In this document: positions 1 to 6,087 of the stretch, piece by piece
Position numbering within the stretch: the first letter of the stretch is position 1
Layout: every line of letters begins with the position of its first letter
Assembly: GCA_016867055.1 (NCBI GenBank)
Contig: VGKN01000103.1
Span: forward strand, 1 to 6,087
From: Candidatus Omnitrophota bacterium
Lineage (GTDB): Bacteria; Omnitrophota; Koll11; VGKN01
Reading direction: 5' to 3'
DNA: 6,087 nucleotides
Made by a program: the position numbers and the translations under genes
Notes under the pieces: model-generated
What the model was told of the DNA's origin: nothing
The model's input: the letters and a program-made list of their open reading frames with translations, nothing else
Databases searched by the model: none

Positions 1-1653
1 CTTAGGATAAACTAAATTATTTTCTTTGACCATAACTTCCAAAAATTCCGGATTTCTATTCTTAAATATTATTCTAAGGTTTGTCTCTAACCCTAATTTT
101 TCTGTGGCTCTCGCAGAATGAATTCCGTAGGCAGATACTACTCTTTGAAAATCAGGCTGGCTGTACCCCCTTACCGTAGATTGAAATCTACTATTAAAAT
201 ATTGTTTTTGAAATTGGCGTATCATTCCGTAACCTTTGTTATTAAGCAATATTATTTTAATTGGGAGATTATGGTGCCGCAGAGTCTGGAGTTCCTGCAT
301 ATTCAATTGGAACCCGCCATCACCTGTTATTACAACAACGGCCTTTTTAGGTTTGGCAAAAGACGCACCTATTGCCATCGGCAAACTTGACCCCATAGAG
401 GCCATTCCGCCCTGCGTAATTATTCTCTGCCCCTTCTTCCATTCAAGAGACTGTCCTGCCCACATTTGATGCTGCCCTACATCCAGGCATATAATAGAAT
501 CAACAGGGAGAAACCTGGACAATAAATGCATCAAAAAGTTTGGGTTTATAGCTTTATCTTCCGAATTTTCCCATGATGGATATCTTTTTTTAAATTCTGA
601 AATCTTTACCGACCAAGGCTTGATTTTTGATTTATCGTACACAGATAAATGTTTATTAAGCATCAAAAGGAAATATTTTACATCAGAAATTAACCCAATA
701 TCAACTTTTACTTTATTATTTATCTCTCGTGGGTCAATGTCTACATGCACAAACTTTGCACCTCGAGCAAAAGTAGATGGATTCGTGCCCGTCTGCCTTG
801 AATCCAGCCTGGTACCCAAAGCTAAAACCAGATCAGCATTTGCTACTGTTAGATTAGCGTAACGGTTGCCATATGTCCCTAACATACCACAAAAATTAGG
901 TAAATCGTGGGAGCATGAATCTAAGCCCATTAAAGATAAAACTATTGGTATGCCTGTTTTTCTCAACAACGCTAAAAGCTCATTTCTAGCATTTGATACC
1001 CCTACCCCTCCTCCAGCGATAATTACCGGACGTAAGGAGGAAGATACCAAATCTACTATTTTACGAATAGTGCGTGGGTTTATCTTTGATTTTTTATTCT
1101 TGCTTTTGATACTAGAGCTTAATTTGTTAACGGGAATATTAGAGCGTTGCACATCCATAGGAATATCCAAGAGGACTGGACCGGGCCTACCCGACTTTGC
1201 AACAGTAAAAGCCCTTTCCATATAATATTTAATTTTTTCCGGTTTAGTTATAAGATGCGCTTCTTTTACAACAGGCTTTACAATATTAACTATATCGGTC
1301 TCCTGAAAACCAAGCTGTCTTACAGATTTATTGAACTTAAACTCGCAACTATTAACCTGCCCGGTTATAAATACAGTAGCGGTTGAATCAAAGAAACAAC
1401 TACCGATTCCGGTTATCAAATTTGTAGCCCCCGGACCACTTGTAGCCATTGCAATTCCTATGTTACCGCTTACTCTAGAATACCCCTCGGCAGCGAACGC
1501 CGCAGCCTGCTCATGGTGCATAGATACGGCAACTATGCCCTTTTTCCCATAAACCGAATCCAAAAGGTGCGTAATTGCCCCCCCACATACTTCAAAAATA
1601 TGCCCAACCTTTTTTTTACTTATAAACTCTATTACATAATCGGATAATTTCAT
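1..1653 (-). CDS. ThDP-dependent acetolactate synthase-like enzyme, candidate sugar-branching carboligase (3' end cut by window)
   Basis: I translated this frame by hand. It is open for all 551 codons from the ATG at 1651-1653 to the window edge, with no stop or frameshift. Acetolactate synthase large subunits run about 550-600 residues, so little is missing. The N-terminal ThDP domain has the catalytic glutamate in HEQAA (E48) and ATSGPGATN (70-78). The middle domain has GTYGNRYAN and GTRLDSRQTG (about 280-289), resembling the acetolactate synthase flavin site. The C-terminal domain has GQHQMWAGQ (393-401) and a canonical ThDP/Mg motif: GDG at 444-446, 24 residues, then NN at 471-472. In the family this chemistry decarboxylates pyruvate and transfers the two-carbon unit. 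The gene starts one base after the upstream SDR stop. An AAGGGG lies 13 bases upstream of the ATG, so translational coupling is likely. Because it follows CDP-glucose genes, I infer a YerE-like role on a CDP-ketosugar. Ordinary acetolactate synthase is the alternative, but no ilvN or other ilv gene is visible. Enzyme class is near certain; substrate is not. Confidence 0.9.
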   Translation of the reverse strand, partial: MKLSDYVIEFISKKKVGHIFEVCGGAITHLLDSVYGKKGIVAVSMHHEQAAAFAAEGYSRVSGNIGIAMATSGPGATNLITGIGSCFFDSTATVFITGQVNSCEFKFNKSVRQLGFQETDIVNIVKPVVKEAHLITKPEKIKYYMERAFTVAKSGRPGPVLLDIPMDVQRSNIPVNKLSSSIKSKNKKSKINPRTIRKIVDLVSSSLRPVIIAGGGVGVSNARNELLALLRKTGIPIVLSLMGLDSCSHDLPNFCGMLGTYGNRYANLTVANADLVLALGTRLDSRQTGTNPSTFARGAKFVHVDIDPREINNKVKVDIGLISDVKYFLLMLNKHLSVYDKSKIKPWSVKISEFKKRYPSWENSEDKAINPNFLMHLLSRFLPVDSIICLDVGQHQMWAGQSLEWKKGQRIITQGGMASMGSSLPMAIGASFAKPKKAVVVITGDGGFQLNMQELQTLRHHNLPIKIILLNNKGYGMIRQFQKQYFNSRFQSTVRGYSQPDFQRVVSAYGIHSARATEKLGLETNLRIIFKNRNPEFLEVMVKENNLVYPK

Positions 1654-1654
1654 A

Positions 1655-2605
1655 TCAAAAATATAACCCCTTGTGTTCCTCGAACCACTCAATTGTTTTT
1701 CTTAATCCTTCTTCTATACTAATCCATGGTTTCCACTTTAAATCTTTCTTCGATTTAGATATATTTGCTACCCACTTTTTCGGCTCTACCCTAGCCGATG
1801 GCCTCTCCTCATATTTAACCAATGCACTACAACCCATAATTTTTATAATTCTTTCTGTCAATTCTCTGACCGAATACTGTACACCCGAACCTATATTAAA
1901 TATACCAAAACTTAAATTTTCACCGTTTATTAATAATTTCTCGTAAGAATCTACAACGTCATCTATAAATACAAAATCTCTCACAGCTTCCGGAGAAGAA
2001 ATTATGAATTTCTTGTTCCTAAGACAGGATAATGCGATATAGCTTATAACCCGGCTTATGTCATCAAAGTAGCCATATGGAGAGAACAATCTCAATGTTG
2101 CAATAGGCAACCTATACTTCTTAGCTACATATTGGCAATAAATAGATGCGGCTGCTTTTGAGACTCCATAAGGCGTTACGGGCTCAAGCAGATCTGCCTC
2201 CCGCATAGGGGAATTTTTAATTCCGTATTCGGAAGATGATCCAGTATTAATGAAAAATTCAAATCCTTTTTTTAAACAAGAATTTAAAAGATTAACAGTG
2301 CCATAAAAATTTGTCTTAAGAACTAATTCCGGATCATACTGAGCTATATAACCGCCATAAACAGCAGTATGCACTACTACATCCGGCCTAATATGTTTTA
2401 CCGTTTTATTTAACTTTTCACTGTCTAAAAGATCAACATCATAAAAAGAAACCTGATCTATTATATCTTTAATCCTCCACGAATTTGAATTCCGGCGTTT
2501 TAGAATACTAACTCTTGCTCCTTTTTTTAAGAAATGCCTGGTAAGATTAGCACCTACAAATCCAGTAGCCCCAGTTATCAAAAACTTTTTTTCTTTGATA
2601 TTCAT
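1655..2605 (-). CDS. Extended SDR: NAD(P)-dependent nucleotide-sugar epimerase/ketoreductase
   Basis: The protein has 316 residues, typical for extended short-chain dehydrogenases acting on nucleotide sugars. The N-terminus has the Rossmann motif TGATGFVG (G12, G15, G18). The active site shows TGSSSEYG (121-128, serine at the catalytic position) and the YxxxK pair Y146/K150 in TPYGVSK. LRLFSPYG (171-178) and RDFVFIDDVVD (209-219) are further family blocks. The second beta strand ends in LKRRNS rather than an acidic residue, suggesting a preference for NADP(H). Ketoreductases of CDP-deoxysugar pathways, such as CDP-abequose synthase, belong to this superfamily, and the place between the 4,6-dehydratase and the ThDP enzyme fits a step on a CDP-ketosugar. 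This could be C4 reduction, reduction of an added acetyl branch (YerF-like), or epimerisation; the sequence does not decide. It starts 15 bases after the rfbG-like stop. Confidence is high for the family and low for the reaction. Confidence 0.9.
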   Translation of the reverse strand: MNIKEKKFLITGATGFVGANLTRHFLKKGARVSILKRRNSNSWRIKDIIDQVSFYDVDLLDSEKLNKTVKHIRPDVVVHTAVYGGYIAQYDPELVLKTNFYGTVNLLNSCLKKGFEFFINTGSSSEYGIKNSPMREADLLEPVTPYGVSKAAASIYCQYVAKKYRLPIATLRLFSPYGYFDDISRVISYIALSCLRNKKFIISSPEAVRDFVFIDDVVDSYEKLLINGENLSFGIFNIGSGVQYSVRELTERIIKIMGCSALVKYEERPSARVEPKKWVANISKSKKDLKWKPWISIEEGLRKTIEWFEEHKGLYF

Positions 2606-2610
2606 TCCTA
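2606..2610 (-). promoter_or_regulatory. Poorly placed ribosome binding site of the SDR gene
   Basis: On the coding strand TAGGA directly abuts the ATG at 2603-2605, with no spacer, and the rest of the 15-base gap is A/T. No better-spaced purine-rich site is visible upstream. Initiation probably depends on ribosomes arriving from the upstream gene, whose stop is only 15 bases away. The start is still preferred because the Rossmann motif begins at the normal distance, about ten residues in. Confidence 0.35.
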
Positions 2611-2620
2611 ATATAACTTT

Positions 2621-3607
2621 TTATTTAGACTCTCTATTAAAATAAATCCGGTACCAATCAATAGTCCTATAAATACCTTCTTCCAAAGGATATCTTGGTT
2701 GCCATCCTAAGATACTTTTTGATTTCTTAGACGATAAATATTGCATTCTTATTTCATATTTAGCTTGGTTTAAGACTCGAAAGGTTTGCTTTTTATTAAA
2801 TGACTTATATATAATTTTTACAAGTTTCAGAACAGGGATTGGCTTTTCATTGCTGAAATTAAATGCTTCGCCGCCAAGTTTAAGCTTTTGAAACTTTTCT
2901 GCCAGTATAATATAGCCATTAACAATGTCTTCGACGAATATATAGTCGCGGATGAACTTTCCATTGCTGCGAATCAACAATTGTCTGTCGGTTAATGCGC
3001 ACCTGATGGCATCGGGTACGAGCCGATTGAAATTGAAGTCACCCGGGCCATAGATATTTCCGCACCTGGTTATTGCAACCGGTAGTCCAAAAGTATGAAA
3101 ATATGAATAAGCAATCAAGTCGGTGCAGCTCTTGGAAACATCATAGGGATGCTCGCCTCGCAGCGGCGTATTTTCCTTATAGGGCAATTTCTTCCAACTT
3201 CCGTAAGCTTTATCGCTTGATGCAACCACAATTGATTTGACTGTTTTTGTATTTCTGCAGGCCTCCAGTAATTCCCAGCTACCTTTTATATTGCTACTAA
3301 AGGCTACCCGTGGATTCTGTAAACATTTTCCCACAATTGCCTCTGCCGCTAAATGAAAAACTATTTCAATCTTATATTTTTCAATAATGTTCTTTACTAA
3401 ATTGAAATTGGCTACACTTCCTTTTATCACCACGATCTTCTGATAGTCCGACGAACAGAGAATCGTCTTCTTTCGTCTCACGTTAATATCCAAACCCACC
3501 ACTTTTGCGTCTAGCGAGATTAATCTTCTGGTTAAATTTGAACCCAGAAAACCTTCATAGCCGGTAACTAAAACTGCCTTGCCTTTCCAGAACTTTTTAT
3601 TTTTCAT
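2621..3607 (-). CDS. rfbG: CDP-glucose 4,6-dehydratase-like extended SDR (divergent, short form)
   Basis: This is a 328-residue extended SDR, expected to convert CDP-glucose to CDP-4-keto-6-deoxyglucose, the branch point for CDP-dideoxysugars. It has a Rossmann motif TGYEGFLG (G16, G19, G22), and D40 at the end of the second strand suggests NAD. HLAAEAIVG lies at 85-93. The catalytic block is SSDKAYG (S131, D132, K133), where the Asp-Lys pair resembles RfbG (SDK) rather than the Asp-Glu pair of RmlB. The YxxxK pair is Y155/K159. CGNIYGPGDFNFNRLVPDAIR (182-202) closely echoes the RfbG block around GNVIGGGDW..DRIVPD. The protein is shorter than classical RfbG (about 355-360 residues), and it has GYEGFLG where classical RfbG has GHTGFKG, so it is a distinct subgroup. 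It sits 9 bases downstream of rfbF, its normal partner, which strongly supports the assignment. Another nucleotide-sugar dehydratase or epimerase remains possible. A TTG one codon upstream (3608-3610) is an alternative start; I chose the ATG. Confidence 0.85.
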   Translation of the reverse strand: MKNKKFWKGKAVLVTGYEGFLGSNLTRRLISLDAKVVGLDINVRRKKTILCSSDYQKIVVIKGSVANFNLVKNIIEKYKIEIVFHLAAEAIVGKCLQNPRVAFSSNIKGSWELLEACRNTKTVKSIVVASSDKAYGSWKKLPYKENTPLRGEHPYDVSKSCTDLIAYSYFHTFGLPVAITRCGNIYGPGDFNFNRLVPDAIRCALTDRQLLIRSNGKFIRDYIFVEDIVNGYIILAEKFQKLKLGGEAFNFSNEKPIPVLKLVKIIYKSFNKKQTFRVLNQAKYEIRMQYLSSKKSKSILGWQPRYPLEEGIYRTIDWYRIYFNRESK

Positions 3608-3615
3608 CAAGTTAG

Positions 3616-3624
3616 CCTATCTCC
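3616..3624 (-). promoter_or_regulatory. Ribosome binding site that decides the rfbG-like start (ATG 3607 over TTG 3610)
   Basis: The coding strand reads GGAGATAGG just before the adjacent TTG and ATG codons, overlapping the rfbF stop codon (3617-3619). The AGG at 3616-3618 is 8 bases from the ATG but only 5 from the TTG. The GGAG at 3621-3624 is 10 bases from the TTG and 13 from the ATG. Spacing alone is ambiguous, but ATG is the stronger codon and the two products differ by one residue. Overlap with the rfbF stop suggests coupled translation of the two CDP-glucose genes. Confidence 0.5.
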
Positions 3625-4393
3625 AAGCTTTCCAGGGAGCTTTCCCGCTTTGCCATAATTGCTCTAGGCGGATTTTATCCCTCAGCGTATCCATATAATC
3701 CCAGAAGCCAGTATGTTTACAAGCAACCAATTGATTATCGCGGCCAAGATTCTGCAGAGGCTCCTTTTCCCAGACGGTCGCATCACCTGATTTTATATAA
3801 TCAAGGACTTTTGGTTCGAGTACAAAAAAACCGCCATTTATCCATGAGCCCTCATCTTTTGGCTTTTCTAAAAAATCGCGGACGATATCCTTATCACTTA
3901 GGCCTAATACCCCGAATCTCCCCGCTGCCTGGATTGCCGTCAATGTCGCCAATTTCTTGTGTTTTTTGTGAAATTTAAGCAGTTCCTTTATGTTTATATC
4001 TGAAAGACCATCGCCGTAGGTCAACATAAACGTCTCTTTACCGATATATTTTTCAATTCTTTTTAATCTTCCTCCGGTCATGGTATCAAAACCAGTATCG
4101 ACCAAAGTAATCTTCCATGGTTCGGAAGCAGTATTATGTATGATGGTTTCATTTGATTTCATATCAATCGTCACGTCGCTCATATGCAAAAAATAATGCG
4201 AATAATACTCTTTAATCATGTAACCAAGATATCCCAGGCAAACTATAAAATCATTAAACCCGTAATGAGAATAAATTTTCATGATATGCCAAAGTATTGG
4301 CTTGCCGCCGATTTCTACCATTGGCTTGGGTTTAATTTCTGTCTCTTCGCTTATTCTTGTTCCTCTGCCGCCGGCTAAAATAACTACTTTCAT
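3617..4393 (-). CDS. rfbF: Glucose-1-phosphate cytidylyltransferase
   Basis: The enzyme makes CDP-glucose from CTP and alpha-D-glucose-1-phosphate, the first committed step of CDP-deoxysugar synthesis in the cytoplasm. The 258-residue length matches the family (about 257). The N-terminal nucleotide-binding signature is LAGGRGTR (6-13), followed by IKPKPMVEIGGKPILWHIMK (20-39). The metal and sugar-phosphate site appears as LTYGDG (124-129, D128). DFLEKPK (173-179), WINGGFFV (184-191), WEKEPL (208-213) and GFWDYMDT (229-236) are hallmark blocks of this cytidylyltransferase, and the last distinguishes it from RmlA or GalU. No key residue appears lost. A GAGG lies 11 bases upstream of the ATG, inside the 26-base gap after the MBL-fold gene. 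The next gene starts 9 bases downstream and encodes the RfbG-like enzyme that would use its product. The equivalent Yersinia name is ddhA. This is one of the safest calls in the window. Confidence 0.97.
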   Translation of the reverse strand: MKVVILAGGRGTRISEETEIKPKPMVEIGGKPILWHIMKIYSHYGFNDFIVCLGYLGYMIKEYYSHYFLHMSDVTIDMKSNETIIHNTASEPWKITLVDTGFDTMTGGRLKRIEKYIGKETFMLTYGDGLSDINIKELLKFHKKHKKLATLTAIQAAGRFGVLGLSDKDIVRDFLEKPKDEGSWINGGFFVLEPKVLDYIKSGDATVWEKEPLQNLGRDNQLVACKHTGFWDYMDTLRDKIRLEQLWQSGKAPWKAWR

Positions 4394-4419
4394 ATTTTTT
4401 CTAACCTCGCTTTTAAATT

Positions 4420-5157
4420 TTAAGGCTCCAACACCATTTCATCTTTCGTAGAAACACTGTTCGAAAATATCCTCTTAGCACATTTTTCTGCCAAGAGGCG
4501 ATCCTTGAAATCAGGATAATAATAAGCATCGAAATGCACTAATGCCAATTTCTTTGTTTTGGATTTCTTAGCCGCTCTCGCCGCCGCCTCAGGATTAAGA
4601 TGCGGCCAAGAACTTGATTGCTGGCCAGGCCTGTAGGCGCATTCAGCAATAAGCAAATCGGCATTTTTTGCTAGCTTGTATAAATTAGGACACACTCCGG
4701 TATCAGCAGCATATGCGACGGTTTTTCCTTCAGTAGACAAACGATATCCCCAAACTAAAGTAGAATGCCTTAATTTAAATGGTTCTATATCAAAAGGCAA
4801 AGATGTACGGTTAAATTCTTTAAGCTTAACAGGAATTTTTAACTCATTAAAAGACAGACTGAAAGGATAGTTTATTATTTTCTTTAAAAGGGCACCTGTT
4901 CTTGACGGAACAATTATGTTAATTCCTTGAGAAAATCTGAATTTCGCCAGAACATGCAATCCCGCAATATGGTCTAAATGAAAATGACTTAGGAAAATAT
5001 AGATCGGCTTTTTGTCTTTTATATAGCGGTCCAATTTATAAATTCCGTTGCCTGCGTCAAAGACAATATACTCTCTTCGGGTTTGAACTAAAATACACAA
5101 GGTATTTCCTGTATTAGTGTCGAACCAACCGTTAGTCCCTAAAAAAATTACTTTCAT
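4420..5157 (-). CDS. Metallo-beta-lactamase-fold hydrolase (RNase Z / cyclic-phosphodiesterase-like)
   Basis: The protein has 245 residues, with the MBL-fold metal site visible in order. HFHLDH (58-63) supplies H58, H60, D62 and H63. The likely remaining ligands are H131 (RHST), D152 in AADTG (151-154) and H208 in VHFD. A PHLNPE segment at 185-190 resembles the His-containing loop of RNase Z and PhnP-like members. The set implies a two-zinc phosphodiesterase or related hydrolase in the cytoplasm; no signal peptide is evident. I see no clear insertion matching the tRNA-binding arm of RNase Z, so tRNA processing is not my first choice. It begins 7 bases after the gmd stop, with GAGG 5 bases upstream of the ATG and overlapping that stop, so it is translated with the sugar genes. 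No role in deoxysugar synthesis is known to me. It may be a housekeeping passenger or act on a nucleotide or lipid-linked intermediate. Fold is certain; function is unknown. Confidence 0.9.
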   Translation of the reverse strand: MKVIFLGTNGWFDTNTGNTLCILVQTRREYIVFDAGNGIYKLDRYIKDKKPIYIFLSHFHLDHIAGLHVLAKFRFSQGINIIVPSRTGALLKKIINYPFSLSFNELKIPVKLKEFNRTSLPFDIEPFKLRHSTLVWGYRLSTEGKTVAYAADTGVCPNLYKLAKNADLLIAECAYRPGQQSSSWPHLNPEAAARAAKKSKTKKLALVHFDAYYYPDFKDRLLAEKCAKRIFSNSVSTKDEMVLEP

Positions 5158-5164
5158 TTTATCC

Positions 5165-6087
5165 TCAGTCCCTATTCCACCATCTATTCGGAAAATTCTC
5201 TTTCAAAATCCTATCTCCCTCACCTATAGGCTTTAGGCCTATGGCGCGCATGTCGGCATCGACCATTATTTTAACCAATTCTTTGAAAGCAATTTTTGGC
5301 TGCCAGCGTAACTTCTTTTTTGCTTTTTTTGTATCTGCGATCAACGAATCAACTTCTGTCGGCCGAAAATATCTCTTATCAATTTCGACATATTTCTTCC
5401 AATTTAGCCCGACATAACTAAAGGACTCCTCGACAAATTCCTTTACTGAATATGATTTTCCTGTGCCCAAAACAAAATCCTCGGGTTTATCATTTTGGAG
5501 CATCGCATGCATTGCCTCGCAATACTCCGGAGCAAATCCCCAATCCCGTTTGGCTTCAAGGTTGCCCAAATATAAAAAATCCTGTTTTTTGGCTAGAATT
5601 GCCGCGGTGGCACGAGTTATCTTACGACTGACAAATGTTTCACCGCGACGAGGACTTTCATGATTAAAAAGAATTCCATTGCAGGCAAAAATATTGTAAC
5701 CCTCTCGGTAATTTTTCGCCATCCAATATGCATGAACCTTAGCACAGGCATATGGACTACGAGGCATAAAAGGACTGTTTTCATTCTGAGGAGGCAACGA
5801 TACTCCGAACATCTCGCTTGAAGATGCTTGGTAAAACTTTATCTTACCAGCACTTCTTTTTATTGCTTCTAGCATCCTTGTTGTTCCCAATGCCGTAACA
5901 TTCCCAGTATATTCGGGTATATCAAAACTGACTCTTACATGTGATTGTGCTGCCAAATGGTAGATTTCGTTTGGTTTAATATTGTAAATCATATTCGATA
6001 TCTGTTCGGAATCCGAAAGATCCCCATAATGAAGAAAAAATTTAGCGTTTTTCGTGTGGGGATCGACATAGATATGGTCAATCCTTT
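5165..6087 (-). CDS. gmd: GDP-mannose 4,6-dehydratase (5' end outside window)
   Basis: The enzyme converts GDP-mannose to GDP-4-keto-6-deoxymannose, precursor of GDP-fucose, GDP-rhamnose and related sugars. The reading frame stays open from the TGA at 5165-5167 to the right edge, giving 306 visible residues. An internal Met codon at 5990-5992 is not the start, because the residues before it match the family: RIDHIYVDPH, then FFLHYGDLSDS. Full-length Gmd is about 340-350 residues, so roughly 40 are missing, including the Rossmann glycine motif. Visible blocks, counted from the first full codon at 6085, are EIYHLAAQSHVRVSF (from 40), the catalytic SSSEMFG (88-94), the YxxxK pair Y112/K116 in SPYACAK, ACNGILFNHESPRRGETFVSRK (134-155), and RDWGFAPEYCEAM (180-192). 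RYFRPTEVDSL near the C-terminus is the conserved nucleotide-binding and assembly region. A downstream reductase such as rmd or fcl is not in the window. Identification is very secure. Confidence 0.97.
   Translation of the reverse strand, partial: RIDHIYVDPHTKNAKFFLHYGDLSDSEQISNMIYNIKPNEIYHLAAQSHVRVSFDIPEYTGNVTALGTTRMLEAIKRSAGKIKFYQASSSEMFGVSLPPQNENSPFMPRSPYACAKVHAYWMAKNYREGYNIFACNGILFNHESPRRGETFVSRKITRATAAILAKKQDFLYLGNLEAKRDWGFAPEYCEAMHAMLQNDKPEDFVLGTGKSYSVKEFVEESFSYVGLNWKKYVEIDKRYFRPTEVDSLIADTKKAKKKLRWQPKIAFKELVKIMVDADMRAIGLKPIGEGDRILKENFPNRWWNRD

Larger units (their letters stand above)
1..6087 (-). other. Interior of a polycistronic nucleotide-sugar operon
   Basis: All six genes share one strand, with gaps of 7, 26, 9, 15 and 1 bases in transcription order. 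Several ribosome binding sites overlap the preceding stop codon. The gaps are too short for a promoter or a stem-loop terminator, so both must lie outside the window, although a promoter inside a coding region cannot be excluded. The layout is consistent with a surface-glycan cluster in which sugar-synthesis genes are co-transcribed, with glycosyltransferases and export genes beyond the edges. Confidence 0.8.

Noticed and set aside
118..1552. Several plus-strand open frames of 70-120 codons across the left quarter.
   Set aside because: They lie opposite the ThDP gene, whose minus-strand frame is continuous and carries family motifs throughout. The plus-strand translations show no recognisable domain.
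1671..1946. Plus-strand 91-codon frame opposite the SDR gene.
   Set aside because: It is antisense to conserved SDR C-terminal sequence and has no recognisable motif. The similar frames at 4184-4378, 4676-4870 and 5463-5663 are rejected for the same reason.
1655..4393. Possible foreign origin of the SDR gene because of lower GC.
   Set aside because: Hand counts give about 35% GC for most of the SDR gene and about 40% for most of rfbF. The difference is modest and within normal gene-to-gene variation for glycan loci.
5226..5242. Small inverted repeat (ATAGGC, 5-base loop, GCCTAT), a possible hairpin.
   Set aside because: It has only six paired bases, lies inside the gmd coding region, and has no following T-run on the coding strand. 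It is probably chance codon composition.
5990..5992. ATG codon as the start of gmd.
   Set aside because: The frame continues upstream to the window edge and encodes conserved Gmd residues (RIDHIYVDPH, HYGDLSDS), so the true start is outside the window.
1..6087. Mobile elements, CRISPR arrays, tRNA or rRNA genes.
   Set aside because: No transposase-like protein, regularly spaced repeat or RNA-gene signature was seen, and the window is almost wholly occupied by the six coding regions.

Overview
The window is a fully coding stretch of a bacterial surface-polysaccharide (O-antigen or capsule type) locus. All six genes lie on the minus strand. Transcription runs from the right end (6087) to the left end (1), and both terminal genes are cut by the window edges. 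The five junctions are 7, 26, 9, 15 and 1 bases, so this looks like the inside of one polycistronic operon. There is no room for an internal promoter or terminator in the gaps, and no stretch over 300 bases lacks a gene. The DNA is AT-rich: a hand count gives about 35% GC over most of the SDR gene (1681-2580) and about 40% over most of rfbF (3661-4380). The proteins are lysine-rich. Nothing identifies the taxon. A Gram-negative or uncultured environmental bacterium that makes a deoxysugar-containing glycan is plausible but unproven.

In transcription order the genes are: (1) gmd, GDP-mannose 4,6-dehydratase, lacking its N-terminus (5165-6087); (2) a metallo-beta-lactamase-fold hydrolase with a complete metal-ligand set (4420-5157); (3) rfbF, glucose-1-phosphate cytidylyltransferase (3617-4393); (4) an RfbG-like CDP-glucose 4,6-dehydratase of a short, divergent type (2621-3607); (5) a second extended SDR, a candidate nucleotide-sugar ketoreductase or epimerase (1655-2605); (6) a thiamine-diphosphate (ThDP) enzyme resembling acetolactate synthase, open at the left edge (1-1653).

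Genes 3 to 6 can be read as one pathway. Glucose-1-phosphate is activated to CDP-glucose, then dehydrated to CDP-4-keto-6-deoxyglucose. That ketosugar could then be modified by the SDR and by the ThDP enzyme. A ThDP enzyme next to CDP-deoxysugar genes recalls YerE of yersiniose A biosynthesis, which adds a two-carbon unit from pyruvate to C4 of a CDP-4-ketosugar. The most interesting hypothesis here is therefore a branched-chain CDP-sugar. No 3-dehydratase (ddhC/rfbH type) is in the window, so the exact acceptor is open. gmd supplies a separate GDP-6-deoxy-mannose-derived sugar. The MBL-fold gene between the two sugar modules has no obvious role in them.
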